Positions 22,848 through 34,141 of a stretch of DNA of 64,000 nucleotides are shown here, piece after piece (position 1 is the first letter of the stretch; each line of letters begins with the position of its first letter). Source of the stretch: Podospora pseudocomata (taxonomy: Eukaryota; Ascomycota; Sordariomycetes; Sordariales; Podosporaceae); contig NC_085888.1 of the NCBI RefSeq assembly GCF_035222375.1, positions 248,001-312,000 of the forward strand, in the 5' to 3' direction. The position numbers and the translations under genes are program-made. The notes beneath the pieces were generated by a model. That model saw only the letters and a list, made by a program, of their open reading frames with translations. It did not search any database and was not told where the DNA came from.

Positions 22848-24431
22848 TCACTGGAAGCTCTCTCTCAACAAACCCTCTTTCCTTTTCGCCAAATCCACAA
22901 TCATCGCCCCAAACAACCCATTGGCCCAGCTGAACCACTCCCTCGTCCACTTTGTGCTATCCCATCCGTCAATGCTTTCATGGATCAGCCCCAACCCATC
23001 CGTACTCCCTAAAATTTGTTTCAACGCGCCCCTAATTTCCTCATCATCCTCGCTCGTCATAATCTGCATCACCAAACTCATAGGCCAAACCTTGCCTGGG
23101 CCCGTGTGCGGTGACCCAACCCCCCTGACCACCTCCCCATCAGCATAGTACGGATTTCTCCTGCTGAGGATCCGTCTCCTCGTAGCCTGATAAACCGGAT
23201 CACTACCGGCCACGTACCCCATCACGGGCGCCGACAGCAAGCTCGGCAGATTCGCATCATCCCCCAGCACCACCCCCCCAAACCCATCCACCTCATACGC
23301 GTACACCTTTTCTTTGCTCACCCCATCCTCCCCCACCACCTCCACAACCCCAAACTTCTCAATCCCCTCCCTCACCTCTCTCGAAAAAGCCCTCATCTCC
23401 TCCGCTAGCTCTTGCTCCCCTAAATCCTCGGCAATCACTGCCGCCCCCGCCAAAGCCACACAAAACATCATATTCCCCGGCACCAAAAACTGATACGTCG
23501 TCGCGTCATCACTAGGCCTAAACGCACTCCTGACCAACCCGGTCCCCGAAGCAACAGGGCTTCCCGCCCCATCATTCGCCAACGTCTCGGTCGACCGCGT
23601 CGTCATCCTCGCAAAGCTATACCCACTCCCCAGCACCCTCCCATCAGCCCCATACGTCGTCCCCCTCTGCATCCCCCTCCCCACCTCCACCACCCTCCTC
23701 ACCGCCCCAGTCCAATTTCCTTGTCGGCGAAAAAACTCGATATCGTGCGTGGAAAAGTAATAATCCCTCGACAACTCCAAAAACGAAGCCAGCGAGTCGA
23801 CCTCCCACTTGCACTCAAAAACCTCAGCCCTGTCATACTCCGGACGCACCACGTCTTTGTCCCCGCCCTCCTCGTCCGAAATGACGCCTGACTCGGGGGG
23901 CGGGCGGAACGAGTTGCAGTACCCAGCTGAGAGGACATTTCTTGCCTGGGTGTTCACCGTTCCACGGAAGAGGCTCGCCAGGGAGTCAGATGAGGGTGAG
24001 GGGGTCAGCAAGGGGAGGTAGGACTGCAGCTGGCGGGCGCTGTCGCGGAGCCACATGGCGTTGATGTCGCCTGTGATGATGAAGGTCAGTTCTTCTTCGC
24101 TATCCGGAGAGTTTGAATGGCCGTGCCATTTGATGGCTGTGTCGAGGGTGTTGGGGTAGGTGTTTTGCCAGAGGCGGAGGAGGTCGGGGTCGGCGATGGG
24201 GAGGGTGCCGAGGAGAGACTCGAGGGAGGAGAGGTTGAAGGTCCGGCACGAGGGAGAGGGGCGGGCGGAGGAGAGGGCGTGCCGGCCGGGGGAGAAGGGG
24301 GGGTGACGGGTGCGGGAGCGGATGGAGTAATCTAAGCATGAGGAAGATGAGTCTTGGGAAGTGACGAGGGGGGTTGCCTGGGATAGCAAGATCAGCAGTT
24401 GGGCGGTGGCGAGGGGTCTCATTGTTTTCAT
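22848..24431 (-). CDS. GH125 exo-alpha-1,6-mannosidase-like protein (DUF1237)
   Basis: A single exon of 527 residues. A signal peptide (MRPLATAQLLILLSQATPLVTS) is followed by the GH125 signature GDINAMWLRDS at 121-131 and conserved stretches such as YKCEVDS-like ECKWEVDSLA, GSGYSFARMTTRSTETLANDG, YEVDGFGG, LLSAPVMGY and SIDGWDSTKWTREWFSWANG. Family members (also called Mug157) hydrolyse alpha-1,6-linked mannose non-reducing ends. The signal peptide implies secretion or a vacuolar/ER site. Length and motif order are normal for the family. Confidence 0.92.
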   Translation of the reverse strand: MKTMRPLATAQLLILLSQATPLVTSQDSSSSCLDYSIRSRTRHPPFSPGRHALSSARPSPSCRTFNLSSLESLLGTLPIADPDLLRLWQNTYPNTLDTAIKWHGHSNSPDSEEELTFIITGDINAMWLRDSARQLQSYLPLLTPSPSSDSLASLFRGTVNTQARNVLSAGYCNSFRPPPESGVISDEEGGDKDVVRPEYDRAEVFECKWEVDSLASFLELSRDYYFSTHDIEFFRRQGNWTGAVRRVVEVGRGMQRGTTYGADGRVLGSGYSFARMTTRSTETLANDGAGSPVASGTGLVRSAFRPSDDATTYQFLVPGNMMFCVALAGAAVIAEDLGEQELAEEMRAFSREVREGIEKFGVVEVVGEDGVSKEKVYAYEVDGFGGVVLGDDANLPSLLSAPVMGYVAGSDPVYQATRRRILSRRNPYYADGEVVRGVGSPHTGPGKVWPMSLVMQIMTSEDDEEIRGALKQILGSTDGLGLIHESIDGWDSTKWTREWFSWANGLFGAMIVDLAKRKEGLLRESFQ

Positions 24432-25005
24432 TGTCAGTTAGACATGACAGGCCCGGAAAGGAAAGTCAAAAGTGTGTGTGAGTGCGGAGATCCAGGTCGG
24501 GTTTATACTGCTTTCCCAACCAACCCCCTTCCCCAACCGTGATGATCGTCGGTGACACAACCTGAACCGTTTTACCGGTCAACCACCAGCCCAAAGGAAC
24601 TGAGACACCTCTTCGCGGCGGATGACATTGGACGGTGGGTGCGGGGACAAACTTTAACTGCCACACCTCAGGACCCTGCGTACGGCAGACGCTGGGCTTC
24701 CCGAGGGTCATGCAAATGCCGTCCTCTGCCGTGTTTGCCCCCAAGTTCCAACACGAGAACTTGGACTCCTCAATGCACAAACTGCCATGTGAGCAAGCCA
24801 AAAATATTCATCTTACATCTCTTCCCCGATACCAGCCAGCTCTCACCCCTCCCTATCCCTCCCGTCCCTCCATCAACACAACCAACCACCAACCCAACAT
24901 CCAAAATGAGACAACAACCCCCCAAACCCTCCTAAGCAATCAACTCCCATCACACCCCAGTCAATCCCCAAAAGGAAAATGCTTCCCCTCTCCCACCAGA
25001 ATGTT
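24432..25005. other. Upstream region of GH125 and tRNA 3' flank
   Basis: Promoter of the minus-strand GH125 gene. On the minus strand, TTTT runs at about 24970-24980 probably terminate the tRNA-Ala at 25006. Confidence 0.5.
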
Positions 25006-25078
25006 TGGACGAGTTGGGAATCGAACCCAAGACCTTTCGCATGCAAAGCGAACGCGCTACCAATTGCGCCACACGCCC
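25006..25078 (-). tRNA. tRNA-Ala(UGC)
   Basis: A 73-nt cloverleaf with no intron. The acceptor stem starts GGGCGTG, the D arm contains GGTAGCGC, the anticodon loop is TTTGCAT (anticodon TGC), and the T arm has GGTTCGATTCC. The acceptor has the G-U pair at position 3 expected as an alanine identity element, and a T-T mismatch at pair 6-67 like yeast tRNA-Ala. Confidence 0.95.
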
Positions 25079-25121
25079 GAAAAGAAGGATGTGAGAGAAG
25101 AAGATGTGAAGATATCGGTGT

Positions 25122-25213
25122 GGACGAGCTGGGAATCGAACCCAGGACCTTTCGCATACAAGAGAAAACAGAGTATGCTAAGCGAACGCTCTACCAACTG
25201 AGCCACACGCCCC
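25122..25213 (-). tRNA. tRNA-Ala(AGC) with intron
   Basis: 92 nt made of a 73-nt cloverleaf plus a 19-nt intron one base 3' of the anticodon (loop TTAGCA | intron | T). The arms match the neighbouring tRNA-Ala(UGC), which lies 43 bp downstream on the same strand. A minus-strand TTTT at about 25081-25084 lies between them and could end this transcript. Confidence 0.95.
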
Positions 25214-26511
25214 GTAAAATCATCACCTGATTGCTGTTGAGCTTGCTGTCTGAAGGTTGACGCTATAGCGGACGTTCTGGATTTGAGAATTTGGTGTAGT
25301 TGAGATGATGAACTGGATTCTCGAGATGGTGGCAGTTGGGATGAGCATGGTGCTTCCGCCCATGGCCCCCGACCTAGAACAACATCAGCCAACACACTCT
25401 CCCCAGACCATCCCCTTACCTCTCTCCACACCACTCTAACCATCACACCCACGACAATACACACACACTGCCACACACAAAACGCGCACAACTGGTCCTT
25501 TATTGAACACACAGACTACCTATCAACCACCCCAACCCGCCCCTGTCATCTCCTTGCCTGCCTTCTTCCTCTTCGCCAATCCCCCCTTTTTTCGCCCCTC
25601 CTCCCTGCTTTTTTTTGTGTATCTTTGGTGCCACTTCCTGTCTTCGCCCTGTCGCCCGGCCTACTGTAGGTCTAAGAAAGAAAGAGAGTTTCCCTTTTGT
25701 TGCCAAAGTGAACCCACGCTCTCTTTTTTTCCCCTCTTTTGTCTTGCCCAAAAAAGCGTTTCTTTTCCGTTCATATCGCTCGCGCCTCGCAGGTCCATCA
25801 ACAACTTCAAAAAAGAAAAAAAACACACGTACGTGGTTTTATCTTTTTCTTTTCTGTGTGTAAAAAAAAGAGGGGGTATCTCTGAGTTTTGGTGTATTTT
25901 CCGATTTTGTCCAAAGGGTGTGTTTCTGTGTTAAAAAAAAAAGGGTGACGGAAGGTTGGGGGTATGATTGAGTAAAACCAAAAAAGGACTTTGCCCGAGA
26001 AGCAGAAAAAAAAAGATGATCAAAACGAAAGAAAGCCCTGTTGACAAGAAAGAATGCAAGCCGCAAACAGCAACGACAGCAAGAACTGAAGGTTGAGGGT
26101 GTTGGCAATGTGTATTCTCCTGCTTGCGAAAAGAAGCCGACATAAACATCGCACCTTCATCCATTCTTGATCTCTTTTCCCTCAACCTCCACCCTTCCCC
26201 GTCTGTATCGTCTTGGTGGCCGATATGTTTGTGGTCCGGTTAAAAGCAGAAACAAAAGCGTTGTTGATGTTGTGTAGGTTTCCCAAAAAGTTTTGTCGTA
26301 GAGCCAGAAGAACCGTTGAACGCCGGGAGGGAGAGAGAAAAAACAAAACCCAAAGTCGTGTCGTAACCTTTCCCATGTTGTTCATAATCTATGCGATGCG
26401 CGGGGGGGAAAGATCATCGGAGCGTAAACGCCATGCAACAGTCGTCAAAAATCGAAACCTCGATCGAATTTCCCCAGCATTCAGCCCACTCTCATGGGAG
26501 GAGCCGCCCGC
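25214..26511. other. Intergenic, pyrimidine/purine-rich
   Basis: Long T- and A-rich runs at 25580-26040 and the 3' UTR of the zinc-knuckle gene. No gene seen. Confidence 0.5.
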
Positions 26512-27365
26512 TTAAGCAAGGGGGGCACCGGGAGCAGGAGCCTGCGCAACCTGGGGGTTTCCAAGGTCAACCTCGGGGGCATCGGCACCGTTAGCACCGT
26601 TGCGCTTGGGGCAGTCCCGGGAAATGTGGCCAGCCTCACCGCACTGGTAGCAGGTCTTGCCAGCAGTGTTGAGGGGACCGCCGTTGGGAGCGGTGCAGTC
26701 GCGCGAGATGTGGCCGAGCTTGCCGCAGGCGTAGCACTTCATAGCCTGAGCCTGGCAGTCGCGAGCGTAGTGGTTGGGACCACCGCACTTGTAGCAGGTG
26801 GCGTGGCGGGCGCCGCCGGGGTGGAAGCCGCCACGGGCAGGACCGAAGCCACCACGGCCGGGCATGGGGCCAGGGGCCATGCCGCCCTGAGCGCTAGGGC
26901 AGTTGCGCTGAAATCCGCGTCAGTCCCGCTGTCTCCCTCTCTAGACAAAATCATTCCGTCGACTTACGGCAATGTGGTTGGGCTGTCCGCAGGTGTAGCA
27001 GCGGTTGTGAGGACCGCCGGGGCCGCCGTTCAGGCGCATGGTAGGGCACTCAGCCTGGACGTGGCCAACACCCTGGCAGTGGTAGCACTGCTTGGACTTG
27101 GTGGTGCGGGGCAGGGGACACTCGTTCGACTCGTGGTCTGTTGGGATGCTACGTTAGAATTGCCGGTCGAGAAAAGGCTGAGGGAGTACAAGATGCTTAC
27201 TGGGCTGCTTGCCTGTGAGAGGTGTTAGTAGCCGCCAAGAACCAATCACGCAGAGGAGGGAGGCACATTACAGTTGTAGCAGAGACGGGCGGGAGCTGGG
27301 CAGCCATCGGCCTGGTGACCCAACTCGCCACACTTGTAGCACGCGCGCTTGTGAGCCGAAGACAT
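26512..27365 (-). CDS. gis2: Seven-zinc-knuckle nucleic-acid-binding protein (GIS2/CNBP type)
   Basis: Exons 27365-27272, 27212-27201, 27137-26968 and 26907-26512 give 223 residues. Seven CCHC knuckles (C-x2-C-x4-H-x4-C) begin CYKCGELGH, CYNCKQPNH, CYHCQGVGH, CYTCGQPNH, CYKCGGPNH, CYACGKLGH and CYQCGEAGH, with an Arg/Gly-rich linker between the fourth and fifth. Yeast Gis2 and human CNBP have the same array and bind RNA and single-stranded DNA in translation control. Exon 2 is only 12 nt and codes for the middle of the second knuckle; without it that knuckle would break. A 5' leader intron probably ends at CTAG near 27389; an upstream ATG at 27377 would add four residues. Confidence 0.9.
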
Positions 27366-29985
27366 GTTTCCGAACATAGGTGAGCTAGGGAGTGGAATTC
27401 CGTTAGTTTGAGGTGTCTGGCTTGGTGTTGGTTGGTTGAGTCCGAAAAGTGTTGCTAGAACTGCCATGCTGGGCGACACGTTTGCAGACAAGGACGACTC
27501 GACGAGTAGGTATAGATTTCGGCAGCCGGTGATCGAATGACAAACGATGAAGAACCCTCCTATAGACTCCCAGACAAACAACCGTTGACGATCCCCACAT
27601 GCGGCGTTTTAACCTCTCGACTGCTCCATGAAACGGTTTTTTTTTTGGGGGTAGGGTATGTGGCTGGCTGGACTCGGTGGGTGAATTATTGCGCGCAATT
27701 CTCGCCAGTTTGGGATGTTCGTTGGCGCTGGCAGCAGACGAACCATCAGGTCGGAAGCCGGAAGCCGGGAGCCAAGACTGAGGGCGGGAAAGAGGCGTGG
27801 GGAGGAGTTGTCGTCGTGGTTGTTGCTCAAAATGTGTGTGCTTTGTCGTTGTTGCTGCCTCGTCGATGTGATGTGTCCCTCCACCTCCCTCCCCAAGCCA
27901 TATAGGGTTTGCTCCATCAACAAAGTTGCGCCAGCCAGACCTGCTCCATGTAATGTCCAAGCCTTCCAACGGTTGCTCAACCCGAGCCGGAGGTCATTTC
28001 CCTCATTGTCGATGAAGAGAGCCGAGTGTCCAGTCGCAAACGTGTCGGTCGAAAATCATAGAGAGATGCAGCGGAGGGCAGAAGGTGGTGCGCCACACAA
28101 AAAACTCACCTGTGAAGAAAATATCAAAATAAAAAACCGGCAGTTTTTCCTTTCCTTTCCTTCTGTTCCTTCGCAAAAAGTTCTCCAAACCTCGATCTTC
28201 CTTCTTTCCGTCAGCGTCCAACGTCCTCTCCAACAACTCCAGAAAAAGTAATAACCTGTGGCTTCCTAAAGGGTGTGCTGAAAGGGAAGAGAAGAGAAGG
28301 TGGCGGAAGAGGCGGAAACAAGGAGGGATATGGGAACCCCAAGTCAGGAAGGAAGGGATAGCGCCAGTTCGCAGGCCAGAGCTAGCTAGGCTGTGGGAGG
28401 GGTTGATGCAGGAAGTCAGCACGTCAGCCGAGGTACGTGACCGGTACCTATTTTCTCCCCTCTGTCTGCTGCAGAATCAAGTACCCTGATGTCCCCTCTC
28501 TACCTCATCGCTCTCTCTGCTTCAGCAGCAACTGAATTTCAGCGACAAGGCACGCTAAAAAATCTCTTGGGGCTTGGCAATGCTGCTTCACGGCGGCTCG
28601 TGACTGGGCGCCGCCGCTGACTCGTGCCCACAGCTGGTTGCGGCAACTTCACGGCGACCGGTGACACTGGAGCATCACCTCGATGCAATCCAGTTGTCTA
28701 TTCGCCTGCCGTCTTTTTCCCTTTTTTGCCCTGTCTTATGTCTTGCCCTAGCTGTTTGATGGAACTGTCTCACTTCGGCAGTCTCTCGCCCTGTGGCCAA
28801 ACGGCCATTGCCCCAAACGCCACATCTGATAATTTGAGGCTCTCGCGGGGCATCCCCGGCGACACGGCCGCAGCTGACAATCGCAACGGTAGCTCACCTC
28901 GGTTTACTTTCGGCGCTAGAGCTTTTATATCGCGCGCTTTCACACGGCTGTGCCGGTCGGACTGCTGAGAGCCTGACTGAGAGCGGGAGGAGGGACGAAA
29001 GCACTAAAGCAACATGAGTTTCCATTCCCCTCTTCCGCCGTCTCCTGCTGGAAGGCTGGAACCTCCCAACCCTTGCTCCATCCCACTGCGGGGCTTTTCG
29101 TTTGCCATGCTCATCTCGATCTGCACCTCGCCTCTTGACAGTGTGAGGTTTCTCCTTCGGAAAACTAATAAATGGTTACACTAGATATCTGCATATATAT
29201 GTCGAGACATACATATATGGCAGCCCGGTTCAGTGATCAAACATGCTGTTGGTGATGATGATGATGATGATAATGTTGGCAGTCGGGTGCCCTGAACAAA
29301 AAAAAAACAAAAAACAAAAACCCCGCCTTCAGCGTGACGGACCCCTGCCTGCCTTCGATATCCCCCCTCTCTCGACCCAATCATGCCCAACCGGAGCTGC
29401 TCTCGGGACACTGTGATTGATGCAACGGCAAGAGAGAGACAGGAACTGTGTGGTTGACCGCATGTGCAATGCCGGCTGGCACCCCTCCAATGGGCAATAA
29501 AAGGAGGTGCAGAGTCCGGAAGACCCAAAGAGGGTTGGCCCTTGCTCTCAGTCCGCAAAGGGTTGTCCCGAGCTTGACCCCGACAATATGGAAACTGCCC
29601 CAGATATAGAACCCTCGCAAGGCTACCGAGTATCACAAATGAGCGGCCTGCAGACGGGAATACTACTCGGACAGTTTGAGGATCCCGACAACACCTTTCA
29701 GCGGGAGGAGGGTAGGGGTGGATGACGAACAGGTGTTGGTCTGTGCCTTACACAGTATCCGTTTGGTCTTGACACTATATGTCTGAAGCTCCGAGCTTGA
29801 GGAGCTCACGCATTGACGTCGAACAGATGTGGGATATCACGAGCTGCTGACTCCCTACGCCGTTTCATACCCGACAGAACCTCACTTCATGGCGGCGGTA
29901 GAGCTCTCTCGAGTGAGATGCTGACAATTATCAACCTGATTCGAAACCCTTGACGCTTGATTATTACGCACCATCTTTCTCAGCC
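27366..29985. other. Intergenic, about 2.6 kb
   Basis: Promoter and probable intron-containing leader of the zinc-knuckle gene, then spacer. ORFs here have no family features. A short CAT/GAT run lies near 29256-29273. Confidence 0.5.
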
Positions 29986-31741
29986 CTACACCCAAACCGC
30001 CGGCCGCTGCTGCTGCTGCTGCTGCTGCAACCTTTCCCTCTCCACCGGATGCAGACCAGCCGCATTTTCCTCACTCCCCAACGGCGGCGGCACCATCGAC
30101 CTCGGCCTCGCCTCCACCACATAACTAACCCCATCATCAGAAGCATACGACGGTGGCCTCCTCACCCCCCCGGTGCCCCTCGAGCTCGAATCAGAAGAGA
30201 CACCGCTGTCCAACGTCTCCTCACTTGTATTCCCACCCTCGGCACCCCCCGGCCCAGCAGTAGCCTGGTTCCTAGCCCAGTAAAACCTATCCGGATCAAC
30301 TCTCTGTCATAACAAACATTAGCCTTTCATCCACGAAGCTCACTTTTGCCTACAGATAACAGAACATACCACACTCTCCCTCCAAAGTCCATACGCGGGG
30401 GGGCCCAACTTTGTTGCCTCGCTCTCGATCCCCACCGCCTCCTCGTCCCTCGCGAGCACAACCCTGATGGGCTCCCGTGGGATGGCGTACCCGCTCCCTG
30501 GGGCGATTTGCTGGATCATCTCTGGCCTTACCACCCCGCCTTCCCTGGAGGAGGAGTTACTACTTTGCAGTGTCCCGTTCCGTGACTTGATCACCAGCAT
30601 GCAGAGCTTGATGAGGCTGTGGCAGAAGAAGATGGTGATGAACAAGATGATGAGAATGAGCAAGATGGTGAACTCGGACGAGGTGATGTTTTTGGTGAGG
30701 GTCAGGGAGAGGTCTAGTAGGGTGGCTGTTAGCACAAAGAAAGAGGGAATACGGCGTGGGTAAACTTACACACAGTCAAGATGAGTATCAGAAACAAACC
30801 CGACACAAAACACCGCAGGATCTGCGTGCGGATGCGCCGGGACTTGATCCAGGGGAAGCAAAAGAGGAAGTTCTTGGGGGGTTTCCTCCTGCTGCCGCCG
30901 CTGCCGCCGCCTGTTCGACTGCCGCTACTGATTGAACTCCCCTGTTCTGTTCTCCGTCGTCGAGTTTCTCCATCTCTCCTCCGCCGCCTCCTCTCTTCTC
31001 TCGTCTCCCCGCCTTCCCGTCTCGACCCCCCGCTCCCCTCCCTCCTATGCCTCCCAGACCCCCCACTGGCCTCCCTCCTATGCCTCCTGGACCGATTGCT
31101 CCCCCTCGCCACCGCCCTCTCCGGCTCAGCCACCTCCTCCTGCCCGGCCGTCGTCGTCCCAGGCCTAGTCGGCGGCCCGTTGCTCCCCCCAGTCCATACC
31201 CTCTCCAGCCCAGGCAAGTGCAACCTCGTGCTCGGCAGCGCCTGCTCCCCGATCCTGAACGCCGGGCTCTTTGGGCTCTCCACCGTCGCTTCCTGCCCGC
31301 TGATCACCGTGGGAGGTGCACCTCTCAACCCAGCACCAGAGTAGTTGCTGCTTGGGGGGCGCAAACCAAAGAATGAGGGGCGGGGGAACCGGGCGAGGAA
31401 GGACAACCGCTGGGGTTGTTGGGGCTGGGGGTGGTGTTGGCCGGATTCGGGATCGGAGTGGGGGGAGAAACGGGGGGATAAGGGGACATGTTCGTCGTTT
31501 GTTGTGCGGGGGTCGTAGGATTGGTAGATTGGGTAGGAGAGGCCGTAGGGGGAGGGGTTGTTGTTGTTGTTGTTGTTGTTGTTGGTGTAGGGGTTGTAAT
31601 TTTCGACAGTTGCTGGGTGGGGGCCTGGTGGGGGACGGAGGGAGGAGTTGCAGGTTGAGGTTCGGGGAACGACGGGGGCGGTGCGGATGGTGACTGTGTT
31701 GGTGGTGGTGTTGTCGGTTATGGTGTCGTTGGTGTCATTGG

Positions 31742-31775
<34 letters not shown>

Positions 31776-31817
31776 GGTCCGGGAGGAGGACCCGGTGAAG
31801 AAGTTGAAGCGGTCCAT
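29986..31817 (-). CDS. Poly-Asn two-pass membrane protein, unknown family
   Basis: Exons 31817-30770, 30713-30370 and 30303-29986 give about 569 residues. The long N-terminal part (about 330 residues) is low complexity with Asn runs near residues 15-25 and 79-87, Pro-rich patches and an Arg/Ser/Gly-rich basic stretch. Two adjacent hydrophobic helices follow at about 331-353 and 364-388, separated by a short polar loop with the sequon NIT. The ~180-residue C-terminal tail is polar and ends in a short poly-Gln run. With a basic N-side and two helices, both ends are probably cytosolic. I do not recognise the family. Confidence 0.75.
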
Positions 31818-34141
31818 GGTGAAGGGAAAGTTCAGTGTCCTTGTGTATCAGGTGGGTGAGTTTTGTCTTGATGTGAGTTTTTATCCGGCGAGCATGCTGT
31901 CTCCTCTGTGTGCCTCAGATGAGTCGTTTTCAGACCGATGTGAAGTTGTCAGGTAGGTTTGACTTGAAAGTATGAGTCCAACAGTTACGCGTCCCAGTCT
32001 GTCAACCTCAGTGGTCAACGATTGTTGATGTTGATATTGACGTCGCACAACCTAAGCTCCCCCCGTCTGTTCCCGCTCGATCGTCCCCACGCGCGGTGAT
32101 GGGTCGCCAGGCCCTGCAGGTCGCCAGGCCCTGCAGGTCGCCGTGCGCTTGTCTTTGAAGGGTTCGCGAACTGTGCTGCCCCTTAAAAATAATGCGCCTC
32201 GAGTACCTCCCTTCAACGGCGGGCGCTGATATTCGGGATATAAAAACGGTTGGCGAAAACAAAAAGGGAAGGGCGTGCCGAAAGAAGAATAGTTGTTTTC
32301 GTCGGTCGGAATATTGAAATCGAGAGAGAAAGAGAGAGAGAGGAAGAGAGAGAAAGAGGATATCAAGGTATCATAAAGGCCCGGCCCGCTGCTTGAACTG
32401 AAGTGATGGTGGTGCTGAAGAAAAAAGATGCCGAGTGTGTCGTAGCAAATGACCGTCGTCCAATAAATTACCAGCTCCCAGAGCGATGCGAATGAAAGGG
32501 AAAAAGAAAACAAACACCGTCAAGGCAACAGGAAGAACAGAAACAACCAAAAGCCGACCTCAGGGCAGGGAAGTCATATCAAGAGAATAAAAAAAGAGGG
32601 AAGAAAAGAATGCCTGCACGGCAGGATTTAGACTGTGGTGGTGGTGGTGAGGTGGAAATGTGTGTCGATAGGTCCAGAGGCACCCTCCCCTGTTTTGTTT
32701 CGTTGTTTCGTCGTATGCAAGTGGATTCGTCCCAAGCCACCGCAAAGACGCTTCGTCGACCGACAGGCAATTCTTGACGGACGGAATGGGACCTGCACCA
32801 TTCACCATTCGACAAGAATTGACGATGTTGCAGCCCTGAGGAAGGGGGGAGGGGCTTGATTGGATGGAGGGTGAGAGGGGGACGTGACCAGATATGCAGG
32901 GGTCAGCCTGCGCTTGGCTTCACTTGCACGGACACGAGGTGAGCCACCAGTGAACCTGAGGAGCTGAAGGGATCTCCGTTGACGCAAGATTCAGAGCTTC
33001 TTCGGGCCCCTGCCTCGAGATCACCACGGGATGAACGACGAGGACCCCATCCACAAGGAGGCTCGTGCAGCATCTCGAAACTCTCTTCCCGGGACGGTTA
33101 TCCCTACGGTTCCTATCGACGTACAGGAAGCAAGGCAACCTGTTGACTTCTCCTGCATCTGCTGTGCTGCCTTGGACACCCCAACTGCGAATACCTTCAG
33201 AACGGCAGGGTGCCTTGCATCGTCGGGCGTCGGCAGGAGGCTTCATGACATCCAGTCGTCTTGCTCTTCAAACTCGACGACAAAAGGGGAAATCCCAATG
33301 ATTGGCTGCGAGTGATTCCAGTGCAACGTCGGCTTGGCGCATGAGCGGACCACAGTCACAGGCGTGTTTCAGATCTCCCCAGGCCTTGTTGGAGTTTCTG
33401 GGGAATGGCTACCAGAGAGGTTCAAGATTCAAGAAAAAAAAGAATACAAGACAGGATGGTCGCAAGTGGATTTTGGGCATTAAGAAAACTCCTGGAATAC
33501 ATCATGGTCAGCCAGCAACGACGGTGAGTCAATCGAATCATTGATGGTCAAACTTGAGCCCAGACTTCTTCTCGATTGATGGCCGGACAGAGGAAATCAA
33601 TAATATCTGACAGAATGCCCCGTCTCATGTAGAAGCTGTGACTGATGCCACACCCAATGTCAGGCATCAAAGTGTCTGCTGCGCATTGAGTTGTTGATCG
33701 CTCGTGCTTTGGCTGTCTTTATCTTCGAGATCTGTGCCCTCGTCCTGAAATATCTCCTGGCGCGCGCCTGTGTGCATCCTGTAGGTGTGGTGTATATCCT
33801 TTCAAATTTTTATTCCTACAAGGCTGGGTATCAAGCTCGCTTTACTTTTATCCTTTCCATCACTGCTCCTCTGCTCAGCCTTTCGCCGGTATCATTGAAG
33901 CGCCTGGGCATACTTCCTTTCCAAATATGCAGTCCTGCCGTGCCGGAGCAGGCTGTAGCCTAAAGGTGATCTTTTCTCGTCGCACAACAGCCAAATCGAC
34001 CCCCTATTCCTGAAATAGGGGCATCGCCTCAGGCAGACTGCAGCGAGGCGGTTAGACGGCCGTTGTGGTTCGAACATGAGCAACTTCGCACCGGGCTAGA
34101 CAATTCCTTCGACTCGAGAGGCATCGTCGCAACCCGCCGCC
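31818..34141. other. Intergenic, about 2.3 kb
   Basis: Promoter of the poly-Asn gene with a GA-rich stretch at about 32321-32360. No gene recognised; ORFs near 33031-33315 and 33691-33963 lack family features. Confidence 0.5.
32103..32142 (+). repeat. 17-bp tandem direct repeat
   Basis: Unit GTCGCCAGGCCCTGCAG twice in full, followed by a third partial copy (GTCGCC). Lies in non-coding DNA upstream of the poly-Asn gene. Confidence 0.9.

Noticed and set aside
26494-27228. 244-codon plus-strand ORF over the zinc-knuckle gene
   Set aside because: Antisense shadow of the CCHC array; its Ala/Val/Gly repeats mirror Cys/Gly-rich codons.
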